Shown here piece by piece: positions 11,395-22,399 of a stretch of 64,000 nucleotides of DNA. The number at the start of each line of letters is the position of its first letter. Position 1 is the stretch's first letter. Both the position numbers and the translations under genes were made by a program. A model generated the notes under the pieces. The model saw only the letters and a list, made by a program, of their open reading frames with translations. It did no database searches and had not been told where the DNA came from. This DNA is from Chaenocephalus aceratus. Its lineage: Eukaryota > Chordata > Actinopteri > Perciformes > Channichthyidae. The stretch is from assembly GCA_023974075.1 (NCBI GenBank), contig JAMFTG010000147.1:1-64000 (forward strand), given 5' to 3'.

Positions 11395-11525
11395 ATACGA
11401 AATGAGACGAAAAGAGACGAAGAGGGACGGCGGGAACCAAAGAGAGACGGCGGGAAATGGAGAGAGACGAAGATATACGAAGACAGGCGGCGGGAGACGA
11501 AGAGAGGTGGCGGGAGACTGCGATT
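11395..11525. repeat. Purine-rich minisatellite
   Basis: Degenerate alternation of GAGACGAAGAG-like and GACGGCGGGAA-like units. The minus-strand open frames here are by-products of the composition. Confidence 0.7.
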
Positions 11526-11529
11526 GAAG

Positions 11530-12158
11530 TAAAGTGACAGACAAACATTGAGAATTTAGATATAGTTAGATAGATTTAGAGTTTTGAAGATTCAACTATG
11601 ATGAAGAGAACTCTGAACGTGTGTCAAGCTTTAAGCTTGTTTTTTGACATGGAGGAGGAGGAGGAATCTGTGATGTTGCCCTCGGTGTCGTAGTTGACAG
11701 AAACCGCTTTGAAGCGTGGCACAGATAAAGACAGAAAAAACTGATTTTTGTACATAATGTGTATATATATATATTTGTATTATATTTATAATAACACTTT
11801 TGCCTTATCAGAATGAAATCCCATGCTACCTCAATCAAACTTTCACATTGTCATAGTGACACCCCATGTATATATTTCCAGCTTTTAAATGGTTTCGTTG
11901 TGTATGTTTGTGTTACCTATATGAAAAATAATATCATTTTCAAAATCTGTTTTTACGTTTTTTTTGTGATTTTGGGTCCAACATTTTCATATAGTAGAAG
12001 ATCACTGCTCTAAACAAAGTCAAAAATCCTACATCAATACGAAATAAATATAATTAATTATGATGAATACGTTAAGTCTTGTTCATTGTTTTTCACTTTT
12101 ATTAAATGTTTGATATTTCCGGTGGAAATGGTGGACTATCGGATATTCAAAATGCAGC
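11530..12158. other. No gene recognised (AT-rich)
   Basis: I see no exon or repeat ends here. A short TA run lies near 11760. Confidence 0.35.
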
Positions 12159-12159
12159 A

Positions 12160-12410
12160 TATTTTCACTCTTACACACATATATTCTCCTTTTACATACA
12201 TACATTTTCACTCTTACACACATATATTCTCCTTTTACTTACATTTTCACTCTCACACACGTATATATTTACACTCACACATTCATACATTTTGCTCTCA
12301 TATTATCATATTTCAATGCACACATTCATATATTGTCACTCACACAGTCATGCATTTTGTTCTCATATTCATATAATTTAATGCTCATATTTATACATTT
12401 TGCTCTCATG
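12160..12410. repeat. Degenerate minisatellite
   Basis: Repeated units of roughly 30 bp built on TTTTCACTCTTACACAC, CATACATTTTGCTCTCAT and related variants. The open frames across it follow from the repeat. Confidence 0.75.
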
Positions 12411-12470
12411 CAAAATCTACTAAAACAAAGTATGTCATGGTGGTCAGCTGTTAAACACAAAAGTGTATCT

Positions 12471-12539
12471 TAAGGGCTGTAAATATAATAAGCCTGTTGT
12501 CAATTTTAGACACAGGCTTATTATATTTACAGCCCTTAA
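12471..12539. repeat. Perfect long hairpin (26-bp arms)
   Basis: 12471-12496 and 12513-12538 are perfect inverted copies beginning TAAGGGCTGTAAATATAATA. The loop is about 16 nt, inside which TGTC and GACA can pair further. It may be the collapsed ends of a MITE or a structured site. No promoter context is visible. Confidence 0.8.
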
Positions 12540-12544
12540 TAACA

Positions 12545-13215
12545 TTCATTTTCTGGACTCAATGTGTGTCTTGGCCGTTTTCTTTGTTCCAAGCAAACGA
12601 GTGCTTTTTGTTTTGAAATCACTTCCGCGAGTTTCGCGGGCCTCCCCCCTCGCTCCACTGACCATTAGACCATTTAGTAAGGTAAAAAGCAAAAGGGCAA
12701 ACACGCCTCTCAGACGCTCTTCCGTTTACTTTTTTAATAAAGAAAAACAAATGGTCCGTAGATACACGGACTCATATAGCCTATGTATGTATACTGCAAG
12801 GAGAATGTATGTGCGTGAGAGGACCAGTATGAATTACGGCATAGAAATATGCAAACAAAAACCTACAGAGTGGGGGAGGGGGAGAGCTGTGGAATGTAAC
12901 CCTTCCTCCACACATTCCGATGGCAATTCGTTATAAACAAAGAGTTCGCAACACAGGACAGCATAGACAACATGGGGGGTGGGGGCTGGTGAACGGTCTG
13001 GTCAATGTTTGTAAACACAATCCCCAGGATGTGTCCTAATCAAACCAAAAGAGAAAATGCAGATATCATTATCTCTCTCGACTCGCTGGTATCTCCAGCT
13101 GAGCGCTCATTGGTGTTCATACTGCTCACAGGCTGGGTTGCTGTGTATATCAATGTATTCATACTGTACCCCTCCTCACTGTTTATTCATCATTCAACCA
13201 GTTACACCTTCCCTT
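12545..13215. other. No gene recognised
   Basis: Mixed sequence with a GC-rich patch near 12620-12660. Open frames here have no family features. Confidence 0.3.
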
Positions 13216-13217
13216 TT

Positions 13218-13379
13218 TCCCCTCAAGAGGTTGAAAAATATTGAGTCCTATGTTTCCAATTGGTTCCCAAATCTGAACATTGACCAGTGGCATAAGATCA
13301 GGAGCCGGGTAAATGAGAGACTGAGGAGCCCCCGAAAAACAGATCCCGAAATAGCTCATCCTGGTTTCCGCAGCAGATA
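13218..13379 (+). other. Possible 3'-terminal exon, unknown product
   Basis: A pyrimidine tract followed by CCCTCAAG precedes an open stretch that translates to RLKNIESYVSNWFPNLNID and NERLRSPRKTDPEI and ends with a stop at 13377-13379. An AAATAAAA signal follows about 35 bp later. These marks suit a terminal exon, but I do not recognise the protein and see no upstream exon. Chance or a transposase remnant are alternatives. Confidence 0.2.
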
Positions 13380-13384
13380 GACCT

Positions 13385-13870
13385 ACAGTATGGTGTCTGT
13401 TATGTCACTTATTTTAAATAAAACGTTGAAAACTGAACTTGAAAATTGTTTCCTCTTTTTATTTTATTTATCATTTTCGGGACGGGGAGACGTGTGTGAT
13501 TAAAAATTAGTTTGCAGAAATGTAAAGTAATCTAACTAAGTTCTATTCATATTCTTGACGGGAAGAGCCGTGTAAATGGGTGGCCATATATGCATTTGAA
13601 AAGCAATATAAATCATACAGTTATTATACAATAGGCTATAAAAGCACCATCGATAACCATTACCTTTATCCAATTCAAACTTTGGACGGGAAAAAAGGAA
13701 GGTGTACATGGTTGGGCTGTACTGTAGGCCTACTGTATACATACAAAGGCCATTCAAGCTAGAGTTCTTCTGGAAATGTTCACATCAGGTAGCGGGCAGC
13801 GGGGTGGGTTCGGTATTGCATGTCGCGGGGCGGGAGCGGGTCTTGAAAATCAGACCCGTGCAGGACTCTG
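13385..13870. other. No gene recognised
   Basis: No motif or repeat structure is recognised. Confidence 0.3.
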
Positions 13871-14335
13871 CATCAGGCACCTTCAAGTTAAACAATACTA
13901 CAGTAAACAATTAACACAGTAGGCCTAAATTATGTGGATTAAACCACATTTATTTCGTTAAAAATAAACGAAATATGATTTTGTTTGAATGATTAAATGT
14001 CATCAGGCACCTTCAAGTTAAACAATCAGGTGCACACTTTAATGTGCCGCCACTCCGGACTCGGTTTAAAGAATGCACAAATGTGTTTAATCGTTTATGT
14101 CAGATATGTACTAAGTAGCCTAAATACATTTGTTCCTGCTAAAGATTAGATTCAACTTTATTGTTATTGCACATATTATTGCAGGTACTGAGACAACGAA
14201 ATGCAGTTTAGCTTCTAACCAGGTGCAACAAGCAGCAAAAAGTAATGTGCACAATACTACAGTAAACAATTAACACAGTAAATTATGTGGATTAAACCAC
14301 AACGAAATATGATTTTGTTTGAATGATTAAATGTA
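13871..14335. repeat. Duplicated blocks around 13.9-14.3 kb
   Basis: The block CAATACTACAGTAAACAATT plus AATTATGTGGATTAAACCAC and GATTTTGTTTGAATGATTAA occurs at 13894-14000 and again at 14249-14333. A second block, CATCAGGCACCTTCAAGTTA, occurs at 13871 and 14001. The overlapping direct repeats suggest a local duplication with later deletions. Confidence 0.75.
14137..14235. repeat. Common dispersed teleost repeat
   Basis: It contains GATTCAACTTTATTGTTATT and GACAACGAAATGCAGTTTAG, which I associate with a dispersed repeat frequent in fish genomes. It lies between the two halves of the duplication around it. Confidence 0.45.
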
Positions 14336-15639
14336 GGGTGAATTGCCCTAATGTGGGGCATTTTTGCATTTCAGACTTCGGGAATATATTGCGATATGAA
14401 GCCGATACAATAAATCAAAATCCAGTACCATTCCGAAATCCCCAGTAATATTAGACACTAATAATACAGTAAAGTATTAACACTGTACATATTATTGTTT
14501 GCCCGTGGAATTAGGATGATCGGTAGTGAAAGCCGCTGCATTTTCCTCCGGTCGGATGTGATATAAAGGATAACAAAGCGATTATTTTTGTTGTTGTAAA
14601 CTCACGTGGATTAAATTTAGTGCATTCATTTCAACTCGCGAACATATGATACATTAAATGATCGTGAGGATGATGATTGAAAATCGTTTGTTTGAGCCGG
14701 ATGCATTTCCTGATCTAAAAACATAGCGATGGTTTTGTACTTACGCCAACGTGAATTAAACATTATTTTGTTAAATAAAAACATGGTGATGTTTAGTAAA
14801 TGATTACATGTATCTTATTTAGCACAGAATATGATCCTATCCGTGACATATGGATCTTAACAAATATCCGCTATATCAGATACCTGTAGATCAGCTGTTT
14901 ATTTCACATGAGTTCCAGTGTGGCAGCTTTTCACGGCTCCCCCTGGTGGATCCATGATCCATTGCAGCTGGTTTCATTATAATTAAATGTATTTATCAAG
15001 GGGGCGTTTCAAGTCCTGCGGGGGGGTTTTCCTTTTCAGCAGGGGCCCACCCCGTGCCGATCACGGATCGCACGGGTAGGCGTCTGAAACGAAGCGCTAC
15101 ATCTGTAAGTACATTTTTTCCCTCAGGGCTAATTTAGACGCTTCTTGTGAGACTTGTGCTTTGTTTCGGTAAAAATGGTTCATATCTTCAGTTAGCTGAG
15201 TTTCTAACCGTTCAGTGAGTATGACACATTAATAGGTTTTTAAATATTAAGAAGCCCTGAGACACAGTTTCGTGAAAAAACTACCCGCCAGACCCGGATT
15301 AGGGTCCTCTCGGGCTTAACAGGTTAAGAAACAAACAGCTCTCAGCTCTCCAGAGGGTTTACTTTATTCTGTCAGCAGCTCATTCCTTAAAGCAGGAGCT
15401 TCAGATTGATTATAATTACAGGAAATATGAAAGTTTATTTCAGGCTTGTTATAAAAATAAGTTATTGGGCTTTTTTCTTATCAAGTTAGATTTGTTAGGA
15501 AATTTTTTCAGCTTTAATTGACTGCATTTATTTTAAAGGTGGGCTTATTAACACATGCATACTACTGTGTAATATATGTGTACATATATATTTAAGAAGT
15601 ACAATATAAGACAAGCAGAAGTTTCATGTGTGGGCCGTA
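14336..15639. other. No gene recognised
   Basis: Long non-coding stretch. A GC-rich patch near 15000-15090 and a polypyrimidine patch near 15110 are seen, but no exon or element ends. Confidence 0.35.
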
Positions 15640-15719
15640 TTTTATTATGCTTTCAGAATTAGCTGAGGGCCGATTCAGAGGGCCGCATTTGCCCCCGGGC
15701 CGCAGTTTTGACACCCCTG
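15640..15719. mobile_element. hAT-type transposon end
   Basis: The sequence GGGCCGCATTTGCCCCCGGG followed by CCGCAGTTTTGACACCCCTG is a typical fish hAT terminus, with the end at 15719. The partner terminus, which should begin CAGGGGTGTCAA, is not found nearby, so only one end remains. Confidence 0.55.
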
Positions 15720-15724
15720 GTCTA

Positions 15725-16200
15725 CAAACTAAAAACATCCCATAAGAATAGACTACCTTTCCCGCTCTTCTGTAAAACCCCATATGTCTGTTAGAGAGTT
15801 GTTTATTTTATTTACTAAACTGTATAAAAGCTCTCTCTTCAGTTTGAGTGGTTGCACTCGGCTGTGGAGACATTGCTCTTCATGTTGTATGCCTCTTTTG
15901 CAAAAGATTAAAAAGACATCTCTTTGATTAGTTAATTTCAAGAATTCCCATCACATTTTGGCATCACGAACAGGATGCACGTTTGACCAGGATCCTGTCT
16001 TGGACAACCGCCGGTTAAAACTGTGCACAGTAGAGTCTGGGACTTTTTTCCTCAACCTCGCCACCACACTCAAACCACGTCACCAAACATGTCTCTTCAC
16101 ACTGGTATACCACCCTGATCACTACTCATCACACATCCTCTGTTGTGATTGATTATATACTGCATTGTCTGGTTTTTATGCTGTTGTTTTGTTTTTGTGT
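15725..16200. other. No gene recognised
   Basis: Possibly LINE 3' sequence leading into the tail at 16205, but no reverse-transcriptase motif is visible. Confidence 0.3.
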
Positions 16201-16204
16201 TTTC

Positions 16205-16285
16205 TCATCTTGTACAGCGACCTTGAAAGGCTTGAAAGGCAACATACAAATAAAATGCATTCTTATTATTATTATTATTTGCAAC
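16205..16285 (+). repeat. LINE 3' tail with (TTA)n
   Basis: Text around CTTGTACAGCGACCTTGAAA and CAAATAAAATGCATTC followed by a TTA run matches the usual 3' end of an L2-like fish LINE. Confidence 0.5.
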
Positions 16286-16539
16286 ACAGCATTTTCAGCG
16301 AATCACCCTCCATGCAGAACGTAATGTTTATCCTTGGAGCCTGTCTCCACCAGTCATGGCACTACCCCAACTTGAATGGATGTGCGAGGGCTTGGGCTGT
16401 GCAATGAATTGTATTTTAATCTTGATTACGATTTTGGCTTGCGACGATTACGAAAACAACGTAATCAAAATAAAACGATTATCTTTGCTGCATTCCCTTT
16501 CGCAATCAGGCCGCTGTCTGAGAGTATTCTGAGCTTTAT

Positions 16540-16540
<1 letters not shown>

Positions 16541-16602
<62 letters not shown>
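16541..16602. repeat. (CA)n microsatellite
   Basis: Uninterrupted CA run of about 62 bp. Confidence 0.97.
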
Positions 16603-16603
<1 letters not shown>

Positions 16604-16982
16604 CAGCAGCCCTCTACTTGCTACAAACTTAAATATGAAAAGGTTTAACTACGCACACACACATCATCTCTGCTCGCGCAGCACGCTCACAGGCATAGAT
16701 TGCCAATAATTGATTGCGCACCTTAGAAGTGCAGTGCAGCATATTGTCATTCAAGAGAGAATATGATGCGTAGTTCTTTTGGAAAACATGTTTTTCTTTT
16801 AGCCTATTTACCTCCTTAACGTAAATAATACTCGTTGCATTGACACATGCATTATCTGTGATTAAAATAAAGGTTGTTGGTAATGTATTAGCGACCCCCA
16901 CAGATGTATGATTTAACTGCGTTCATGGGAGCTCAGCTCTGAACAGAGGTTTTTTAGAATATAACTCAAACCCAGTCCGTCA
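16603..16982. other. No gene recognised
   Basis: Non-coding sequence between the microsatellite and the receptor fragment. Confidence 0.3.
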
Positions 16983-17290
16983 TTACAATATTTTAGAATC
17001 ACAAGAGTGAGATTTAAGTATCTTAAGGGTAACAATGAGCTTGATAGATTTTCTAAACCAGGGGTATAACAAGGCATAAATCAATGGGTTCAGACAAGAG
17101 TTAAAATACAGCAACCAGACTACATTGGGTAAGGTTAAAGTACTGTATTCAATATCCTCACCTATAAGGGATGGAGTGTAATATGGAAACAAACATATTA
17201 GAAACACAAGGACTGGCTGACACGAGTCCTGGCTGCTTTCATCTCAGATTTCTTAACAGTTGCACCAACTGAAAGTTGCATAGTGACAGC
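16983..17290 (-). pseudogene. TAAR-like GPCR, C-terminal fragment
   Basis: Trace-amine-associated receptors are olfactory GPCRs. The minus strand carries LFPYYTPSLIG (end of TM6 and loop), then WLLYFNSCLNPLIYALLYPW (the TM7 block with NPxxY) and FRKSIKLIVTLKIL, ending at a stop near 16985. Upstream, in another frame, QLSVGATVKKSEMKAART fits the third intracellular loop entering TM6. A frameshift therefore lies near 17205-17215. Everything before the loop (TM1 to TM5) is missing and homology stops near 17290. The NPLIYA-LYPWFRK combination favours TAAR over other amine receptors. Confidence 0.75.
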
Positions 17291-17294
17291 AATA

Positions 17295-17844
17295 ACCAAC
17301 CCGGTATCACGGCAAGACGTGAACATGTGACGATTTACCATGCTGGGAGACGTGAAGATGTCACGATATCGTCTCTTCAAACGTGACAGTTACACGGTAT
17401 TGTTAACCCATGTTAACCAGTGGAGAAATAACCGGAAATGCCAAGCAAATGCTACCCTGACGGTCGGTTGTTATTGTCGATATTGATATAATAATTTTTT
17501 TTTTTTTAATAGTCACACTCGATTACGCCGATTTTCTTGTTGCCCCAGCTGGTCAACACCTCTTTTAGCAGAAACAAAGACTACTTTAATGTATTAAATC
17601 AATGTTAATCCATGCGTGTGGATGTGGAATTAACGGACATGGCGATGTGCGATTGCGTTGCCAGGCAACAGCTTCGGTTCATGTTAATTTACAAACTGTT
17701 CAACTACAACCATAGTTATATTTAAAAACATGTTAGAAGGCCTCACGAAATACTTTAATGTACATTTAAATGTGACGGAATGTGTGTACAACAAAATACA
17801 TCCGTCATAAACTAAACCGGAAAAAGACATAGCCAAGATCCTCA
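17295..17844. other. No gene recognised
   Basis: Sequence with repeated GACGTGAACATGTGACGAT-like blocks near 17310-17370. No coding sequence is seen. Confidence 0.3.
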
Positions 17845-18630
17845 GCTCGGTGATTGGATGATTTAGCCGCAATGCACGCTGGGATTTGGTGTTTATGTGA
17901 TGTGAAATCCGAAAAAAATGTTTTAAATAAAATAATACTTTATTCCGAGTGTGCTTGCTTTTCTCTTTGAAAGTCATCACATAACGGCATTGTAATACAC
18001 GGTTCGGCTGCATTAAATATTACATATCTGCCGTAATTCTCTATTTATAGAGCCCTGATGAGAAGACTTCTGGACAAACATGAAGAACTGCCGCCAAAAC
18101 TGAAAACGTGACGTGGAACTTAAATATATAAGCAATTAAACAACATCTTACATTTCTTTTCACACAATGCAAAAAAAATAATTTGTCGCCACAACCTTCA
18201 ATTTCACTGCTACGCCAATGGCATCCAACTTTATATTTCAACAAAAACCATCACCCCCACAACACACTCCACTCTCAACAACTCTCTCTCAGAAATAAAT
18301 GCATGGATGCAAACAAACTATCTCCAACTGAACAGTGCCAAATCAGACATCATCATCATCGGCCCCCCATCCCGTATCAAAGACATCCAGAATTTCAACT
18401 TCACCATTGACAGCCACACTCTATCTCCCCCCTCACATCCGCAACCTCGGAGTCATCTTCGACAGTCAGCTCAAATGCAACCACCACATACATCACATCA
18501 CCAGGACTGCCTTTTTCCACCTCAAAAACATTGCCCGTCTCCGCCCATCACTCTCCTCCTCTGCTGCTGAAACCCTGATTCATGCATTCATCACTTCACG
18601 ACTCGACTACTGCAATAGCATCCTCTACGG

Positions 18631-20017
18631 CAGGGGTGCCCAACCAGTCGATCGCGATCGACCTGGTCGATCGCAGGGAGATTCCCAGTCGATCGCGAGA
18701 TGTGTCTAAAAATAGAACAACAATATTCTGTTTTATCGTTAATGTCCTATAACATAATCTTCCTGTGCCAGAATAATGCACTTGAACGCATCAAAGCTTT
18801 GTGATTGGCCGGCGTGACCCCATGTGTCGAGGCGTGGCTGGTGGACAGTGGGCAATATTTCGCTGACGTTGTCCGTGTCAACAGGAGTGACAGTCCGCAC
18901 ACACACAAGACCGCAATTATGGCAGAAGCAAAAGAGCCCAAAATATATAATTTTCACTCCGATTGGGAGGATGATTATTTTGTTATCTATTCCAATTCAA
19001 AGTCCATCTCTCTCATCTGCAATGCGAGCGTAGCTTTATCGAAGAAGGGTAATTTAGGAGCGGCATTTCAAAACAGTGCACAAACGCTACGAGACGGAAT
19101 TCCCTCCTGATTCTGCCCTACGCTCCCAAAAGGGGAGGGGCCTGAAAGGACAGCTAAATGCACAGCAGTCCATTTCCACCAGGCCCAACAACAAGAGCAA
19201 GGCTGCTCCAGAGCATCTTATCGGGTCAGTCACGTTCTTGCGAAACACAAGTTCACAAAGTTGTGAAAGAAGCATTCCTGGAGGCTGCCGACGTGCTTTT
19301 GGGGGACAGTAAAAATAACAGAAGCATTTCAACAGGTTTTTGATATAATAAAAAGTTAGTTATTAATCAGCTGTGATTTTTAGTTTGTTTGAACTTAGTC
19401 ATTATAATTATTGTACAAAATGGTATAAGAATGCAAACTTAAATTGATTATAGTCTATTATCAATTCAGGTTAACAAACTATTGCTTGCATCCTATTTTA
19501 AAGGCATTTCTTTTTATAATCTACTAAAATGCAACAAAAAAGGGTTTGATTCTATTAATTTTGTCTTTTTTATTGCACTTTGGCAGCAGATTCCTGTGTA
19601 GCTTCAGATCTGAGTTGTCTTATTAGTAAGCCTAATTTATACTTTTGTAGCAAAACTATTGTTATATAATGGCAAAGAAAGCGTTCAGAGTCTTTTCTTT
19701 TTTTCCTGCGTCATATGTGGCAGCACTGTTCAATGTTTCTTGAAAACATTACCCACTGTAGTTGTGACGTGTGAATAAACTCCAACTCTGTATCAACAAC
19801 ACTGTTGTGTAACTTCAGTTAAATACTAAGATAAAGGATCTGCAGTATTTTATGAGGTATTAATCGTACAAAGGTCAGTTTTATACAAGTAGAAGTGTGT
19901 ATTTACCTGGTAGTAGGCTGTCAGTAATGGCTACGCCTCTCTACTTGGACTGGTAGATCTCGGCAGACTGGCAACTTTAAAAGTAGCTCTCGGTTCAAAA
20001 AAGGTTGGGCACCCCTG
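18631..20017 (+). mobile_element. hAT transposon with 8-bp target duplication
   Basis: The 1387-bp element starts CAGGGGTGCCCAACC and ends GGTTGGGCACCCCTG, a perfect 15-bp inverted terminal pair. The 8-bp sequence CTCTACGG flanks it on both sides (18623-18630 and 20018-20025) as a target duplication. It interrupts the LINE frame between LYG and IPSN. Only decayed N-terminal transposase sequence remains inside, so it is an internally deleted, non-autonomous copy. Confidence 0.93.
18805..19330 (+). pseudogene. hAT transposase N-terminus remnant (BED-finger type)
   Basis: The frames contain PKIYNFHSDWEDDYFVIYSN and LICNASVALSKKGNLGAAF, then in shifted frames FPPDSALRSQKG and VKEAFLEAADVLLGD. 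This order matches the start of ZBED5/GTF2IRD2-like hAT transposases, with a BED-type zinc finger followed by an FPPxSxLR block. The reading frame shifts between the blocks and the catalytic RNase H-like domain is missing, so the fragment is inactive. Confidence 0.6.
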
Positions 20018-20999
20018 CTCTACGGCATACCATCCAACCTAATCAATAAACTCCAACATATCCAGAACTCTGCTGCCCGCCTCCTCACCCACAACCGCTC
20101 CCGAGACCACATCACTCCCGTCCTCCAGAACCTCCACTGGCTCCCCGTCCGTCAAAGAATCAACTTCAAAGTCCTCCTCATTACTCACAAAGGCCTCAAC
20201 AATCAGGCCCCCCCTACCTCACAAACCTGCTGCACCACCACGCCCCTTCCTGCTGCCTCCGCTCATCAGCAGCCAACCTCCTATCCATCCCCTCCCGCAC
20301 CAATCACCGGACCTGGGGGGAAAGAGCCTTCTCCGTCGCTGCCCCCTGCCTCTGGAACTCACTCCCCCAACCCATCAGAGACTGCACTGACCTCACCACC
20401 TTAAAAACACTCACAAACACTCACCTCTTCAATCTGGCTTTTAATGTGTGATTGTTTTTGGATTATTTGACTTTAACTTTAACTATATATTTATTTGTTG
20501 TTCCTTCCTTTTCTTTTCCCTTCACTATATCTGTAAAGCGTCTTTGAGCACCTGTACAATTAAATCTATTATTATTATTATTATTATTATGAATACGTCT
20601 CCTTGCAGTATCAACACTAATTCGGCTGACTTTTATATTTGATCCAATTGGTAGATAGGCTGTATTTACACCATAACGGTGCAGAGCTGATAGAAAGGGA
20701 CACCTAGTGGTTAAAGGGCCCATGTCAGGCTTTTCCGGTTATTACTCGTCCCCTTGTGTGTTGTGAAGGTTTTTATGCATGTAAACGGTCTGCAGAGTCA
20801 AAAACCCTCAAAGTACACCCTGTAGTGAGTAACACTCTAACACAGAAAAGACCCCCCCAAAACACCTCGTTGGAGATTTCCCATTTTCACCCTCTGCCAG
20901 CCTTTCACGACACGAACCTTTCTACTTTCTAAATACTCTCTCTGTACCACGTGGACTTACATGTTGTTACAATATTGTTTTAATATTGTCTGCTTATCT

Positions 21000-21105
21000 G
21001 TATTATTGTGTTGCATTGTTGGAGAAGCCTGTGACCTAAGATTTTCAACGACATAATTACTCTGTAGCTATGTTAGTTTGACAATAAAGAACCTTGAACC
21101 TTGAG
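21000..21105 (+). repeat. Dispersed teleost repeat, copy 2
   Basis: It resembles 8070-8182: GTTGCATTGTTGGAGAAGCC, GACCTAAGATTTTCAACGAC, then CAATAAAGAACCTTGAACC and CTTGAG. The tail of CTTGAA-like repeats suggests a retroposed 3' end. Confidence 0.5.
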
Positions 21106-21339
21106 CTACAAACCTCAACTAATGTGGTTTGTAGATTTCAATCTTTTGGATTCAGGATTTCAAGGGATATAACTTTCGCATTTTGGTTTAAAAATTGATT
21201 GTTGAATCGCATGTGATTTATTATATTTTCTTCTGTTGTTTGTGCTTTCAATCATTCTTGTCTTGAGGTTTCTCATAATATTGCAAGATGTATGTAAAAT
21301 GGGAAGGGGTGTGTCACAAGTATGTGCCACTAGATGTCA

Positions 21340-21420
21340 CTAGACAGGTTTTGGATGCATTGGTTCTGTCACAGCTTGATTATTGTTTTGTAATTTGGTC
21401 TAGTGCTGCAGAGAAAGACT
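21340..21420 (+). pseudogene. Short LINE reverse-transcriptase fragment
   Basis: Translation gives VLDALVLSQLDYCFVIWSSA and AEKDLNKL, which matches the conserved LDYC block near the C-terminus of L2-like reverse transcriptases. The fragment stops abruptly on both sides. Confidence 0.5.
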
Positions 21421-21429
21421 TGAACAAAT

Positions 21430-21844
21430 TAAGTGGCAGCCAGGTTGATGCCAGGTGGCAGGAATGAGTCTCATTGAAGAGAAGCATAGATCACTCTTCT
21501 GACGCTCACAGTGAATATGAGAGACAAGTAGGCTGACAAAAAGAACAAAGCAGCCGGTGTCTGACGGTCTGTGAACTGCAGGCATTGCAAACATGTCAGT
21601 GAGGGTGTGGGAATGCCTGAAATGAAACAAAAGCATCTCAAGGCATTTGTTTGAACGTTCCAGCTGTCAAACTTCAATATACTGATGTAAATATAGCAGG
21701 TTCACGAGCCACTGTTCCTTAGTCTACTTGTGTGTGCTCAGTTTTCTCCGTCTTTCTAAAGTACTCTATCATCTGAAGCACTTTGACATAAACAACTCAA
21801 GGCCATACCTACATCCATAACATACATCTTGATTATCAAGTGCA
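21430..21844. other. No gene recognised
   Basis: No motif is seen. The minus-strand open frames lack family features. Confidence 0.3.
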
Positions 21845-22035
21845 TCTCTAATAATCTTTGTTGTCTCTTTAAAATATGTTTGTGTCTCTTCGAAGTCTTT
21901 GTAACTCTTTACAATTATTTTGTGTTTTTGAAGTATTTTTTGTCTTTTTAAAATAGTTTTGAGTCTCTTTGACATCTGTTTAACTCTTTAAAGTCGTCTG
22001 GTGTCTCTTTGTAGTATTTATTTGTTTCTCTGTTG
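21845..22035. repeat. Minisatellite of GTCTCTTT units
   Basis: Degenerate units of about 20-35 bp recur, each containing GTCTCTTT or a variant followed by a TTTTG block. Confidence 0.7.
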
Positions 22036-22177
22036 TTGCTTTGTGATTATGTTGAGTCTTTTTCTGTACGTAGCTCTTTTAGTTTCATTCTGTTGGTGAA
22101 GCCAAGAAGGGCTGTGATCATTTGGGTAATGGGGCCTCTGTTTGGTAGGCCTGTTCAGTATCCATCCCTGTTTCCAC

Positions 22178-22181
<4 letters not shown>

Positions 22182-22239
<58 letters not shown>
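22182..22239. repeat. (GT)n microsatellite
   Basis: Uninterrupted GT run of about 58 bp directly upstream of the caspase-like exon. Confidence 0.97.
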
Positions 22240-22241
<2 letters not shown>

Positions 22242-22247
22242 TTTTAG

Positions 22248-22381
22248 GTTGGGTGCAAAGCCTGCAGGCAGCAGTGAGACTCAGCCCCCCGCAGCTGTAG
22301 TGACCCTTACCGCTACAAGATGGACTATCCCTGCATCAGAAACCTGTCTGATCATCAACAAGAACTTCCACCCAAGCACAG
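22248..22381 (+). pseudogene. Caspase-3/7-like exon, frameshifted
   Basis: Effector caspases are cysteine proteases that carry out apoptosis. The exon is bounded by TTTTTAG before 22248 and by GTAGAT after 22381. It translates in one frame to DPYRYKMDYPCIRN and in the next to CLIINKNFHPSTG. Together these match the start of the large-subunit fold of caspase-3 and caspase-7 (a YxxxMDYP block followed by CLIINNKNF). A frameshift separates them, and another lies upstream, where the DPYRYK frame has a stop. The catalytic His and Cys exons are not seen. The flanking GT tract may make this exon prone to misassembly, but two shifts in 134 nt argue for a pseudogene. Confidence 0.6.
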
Positions 22382-22399
22382 GTAGATACAACCTTTCTA

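Larger units (their letters stand above)
18172..20590 (+). mobile_element. 5'-truncated L2-like LINE, split by a hAT
   Basis: Translations give MQTNYLQLNSAKSD, TAFFHLKNIARLRPSLSSS and SRLDYCNSILYG. After the hAT interruption they continue with IPSNLINKLQHIQNSAARLL, LHWLPVRQRINFKVLL, then WGERAFSVAAPCLWNSLPQ and KTHLFNLAFNV, which are the reverse-transcriptase C-terminus and tail of an L2-group LINE. The catalytic YADD core lies before the truncation; the first visible text, HCYANG, is its decayed remnant. The element ends with an ATT/TTA microsatellite (20568-20590). The paralogous empty site at about 27900 fixes the insertion point. Confidence 0.8.
17845..20700 (+). repeat. Dispersed repeat copy 1, split by a LINE
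   Basis: 17845-18170 and about 20590-20700 are the two halves of one dispersed repeat. An inverted copy at 27793-28210 has the halves directly joined. Shared blocks include CAAAGAGAAAAGCAAG-type text, CGAACCGTGTATTACAATGC (antisense in one copy) and AATACGTCTCCTTGCAGTAT. The interruption is the LINE at about 18172-20590. Confidence 0.8.

Noticed and set aside
11342..11548. Minus-strand Ser/Leu-rich open frames
   Set aside because: They are antisense to a purine-rich minisatellite.
12463..12936. 157-residue open frame
   Set aside because: It starts inside the 26-bp hairpin and has no recognisable motif.
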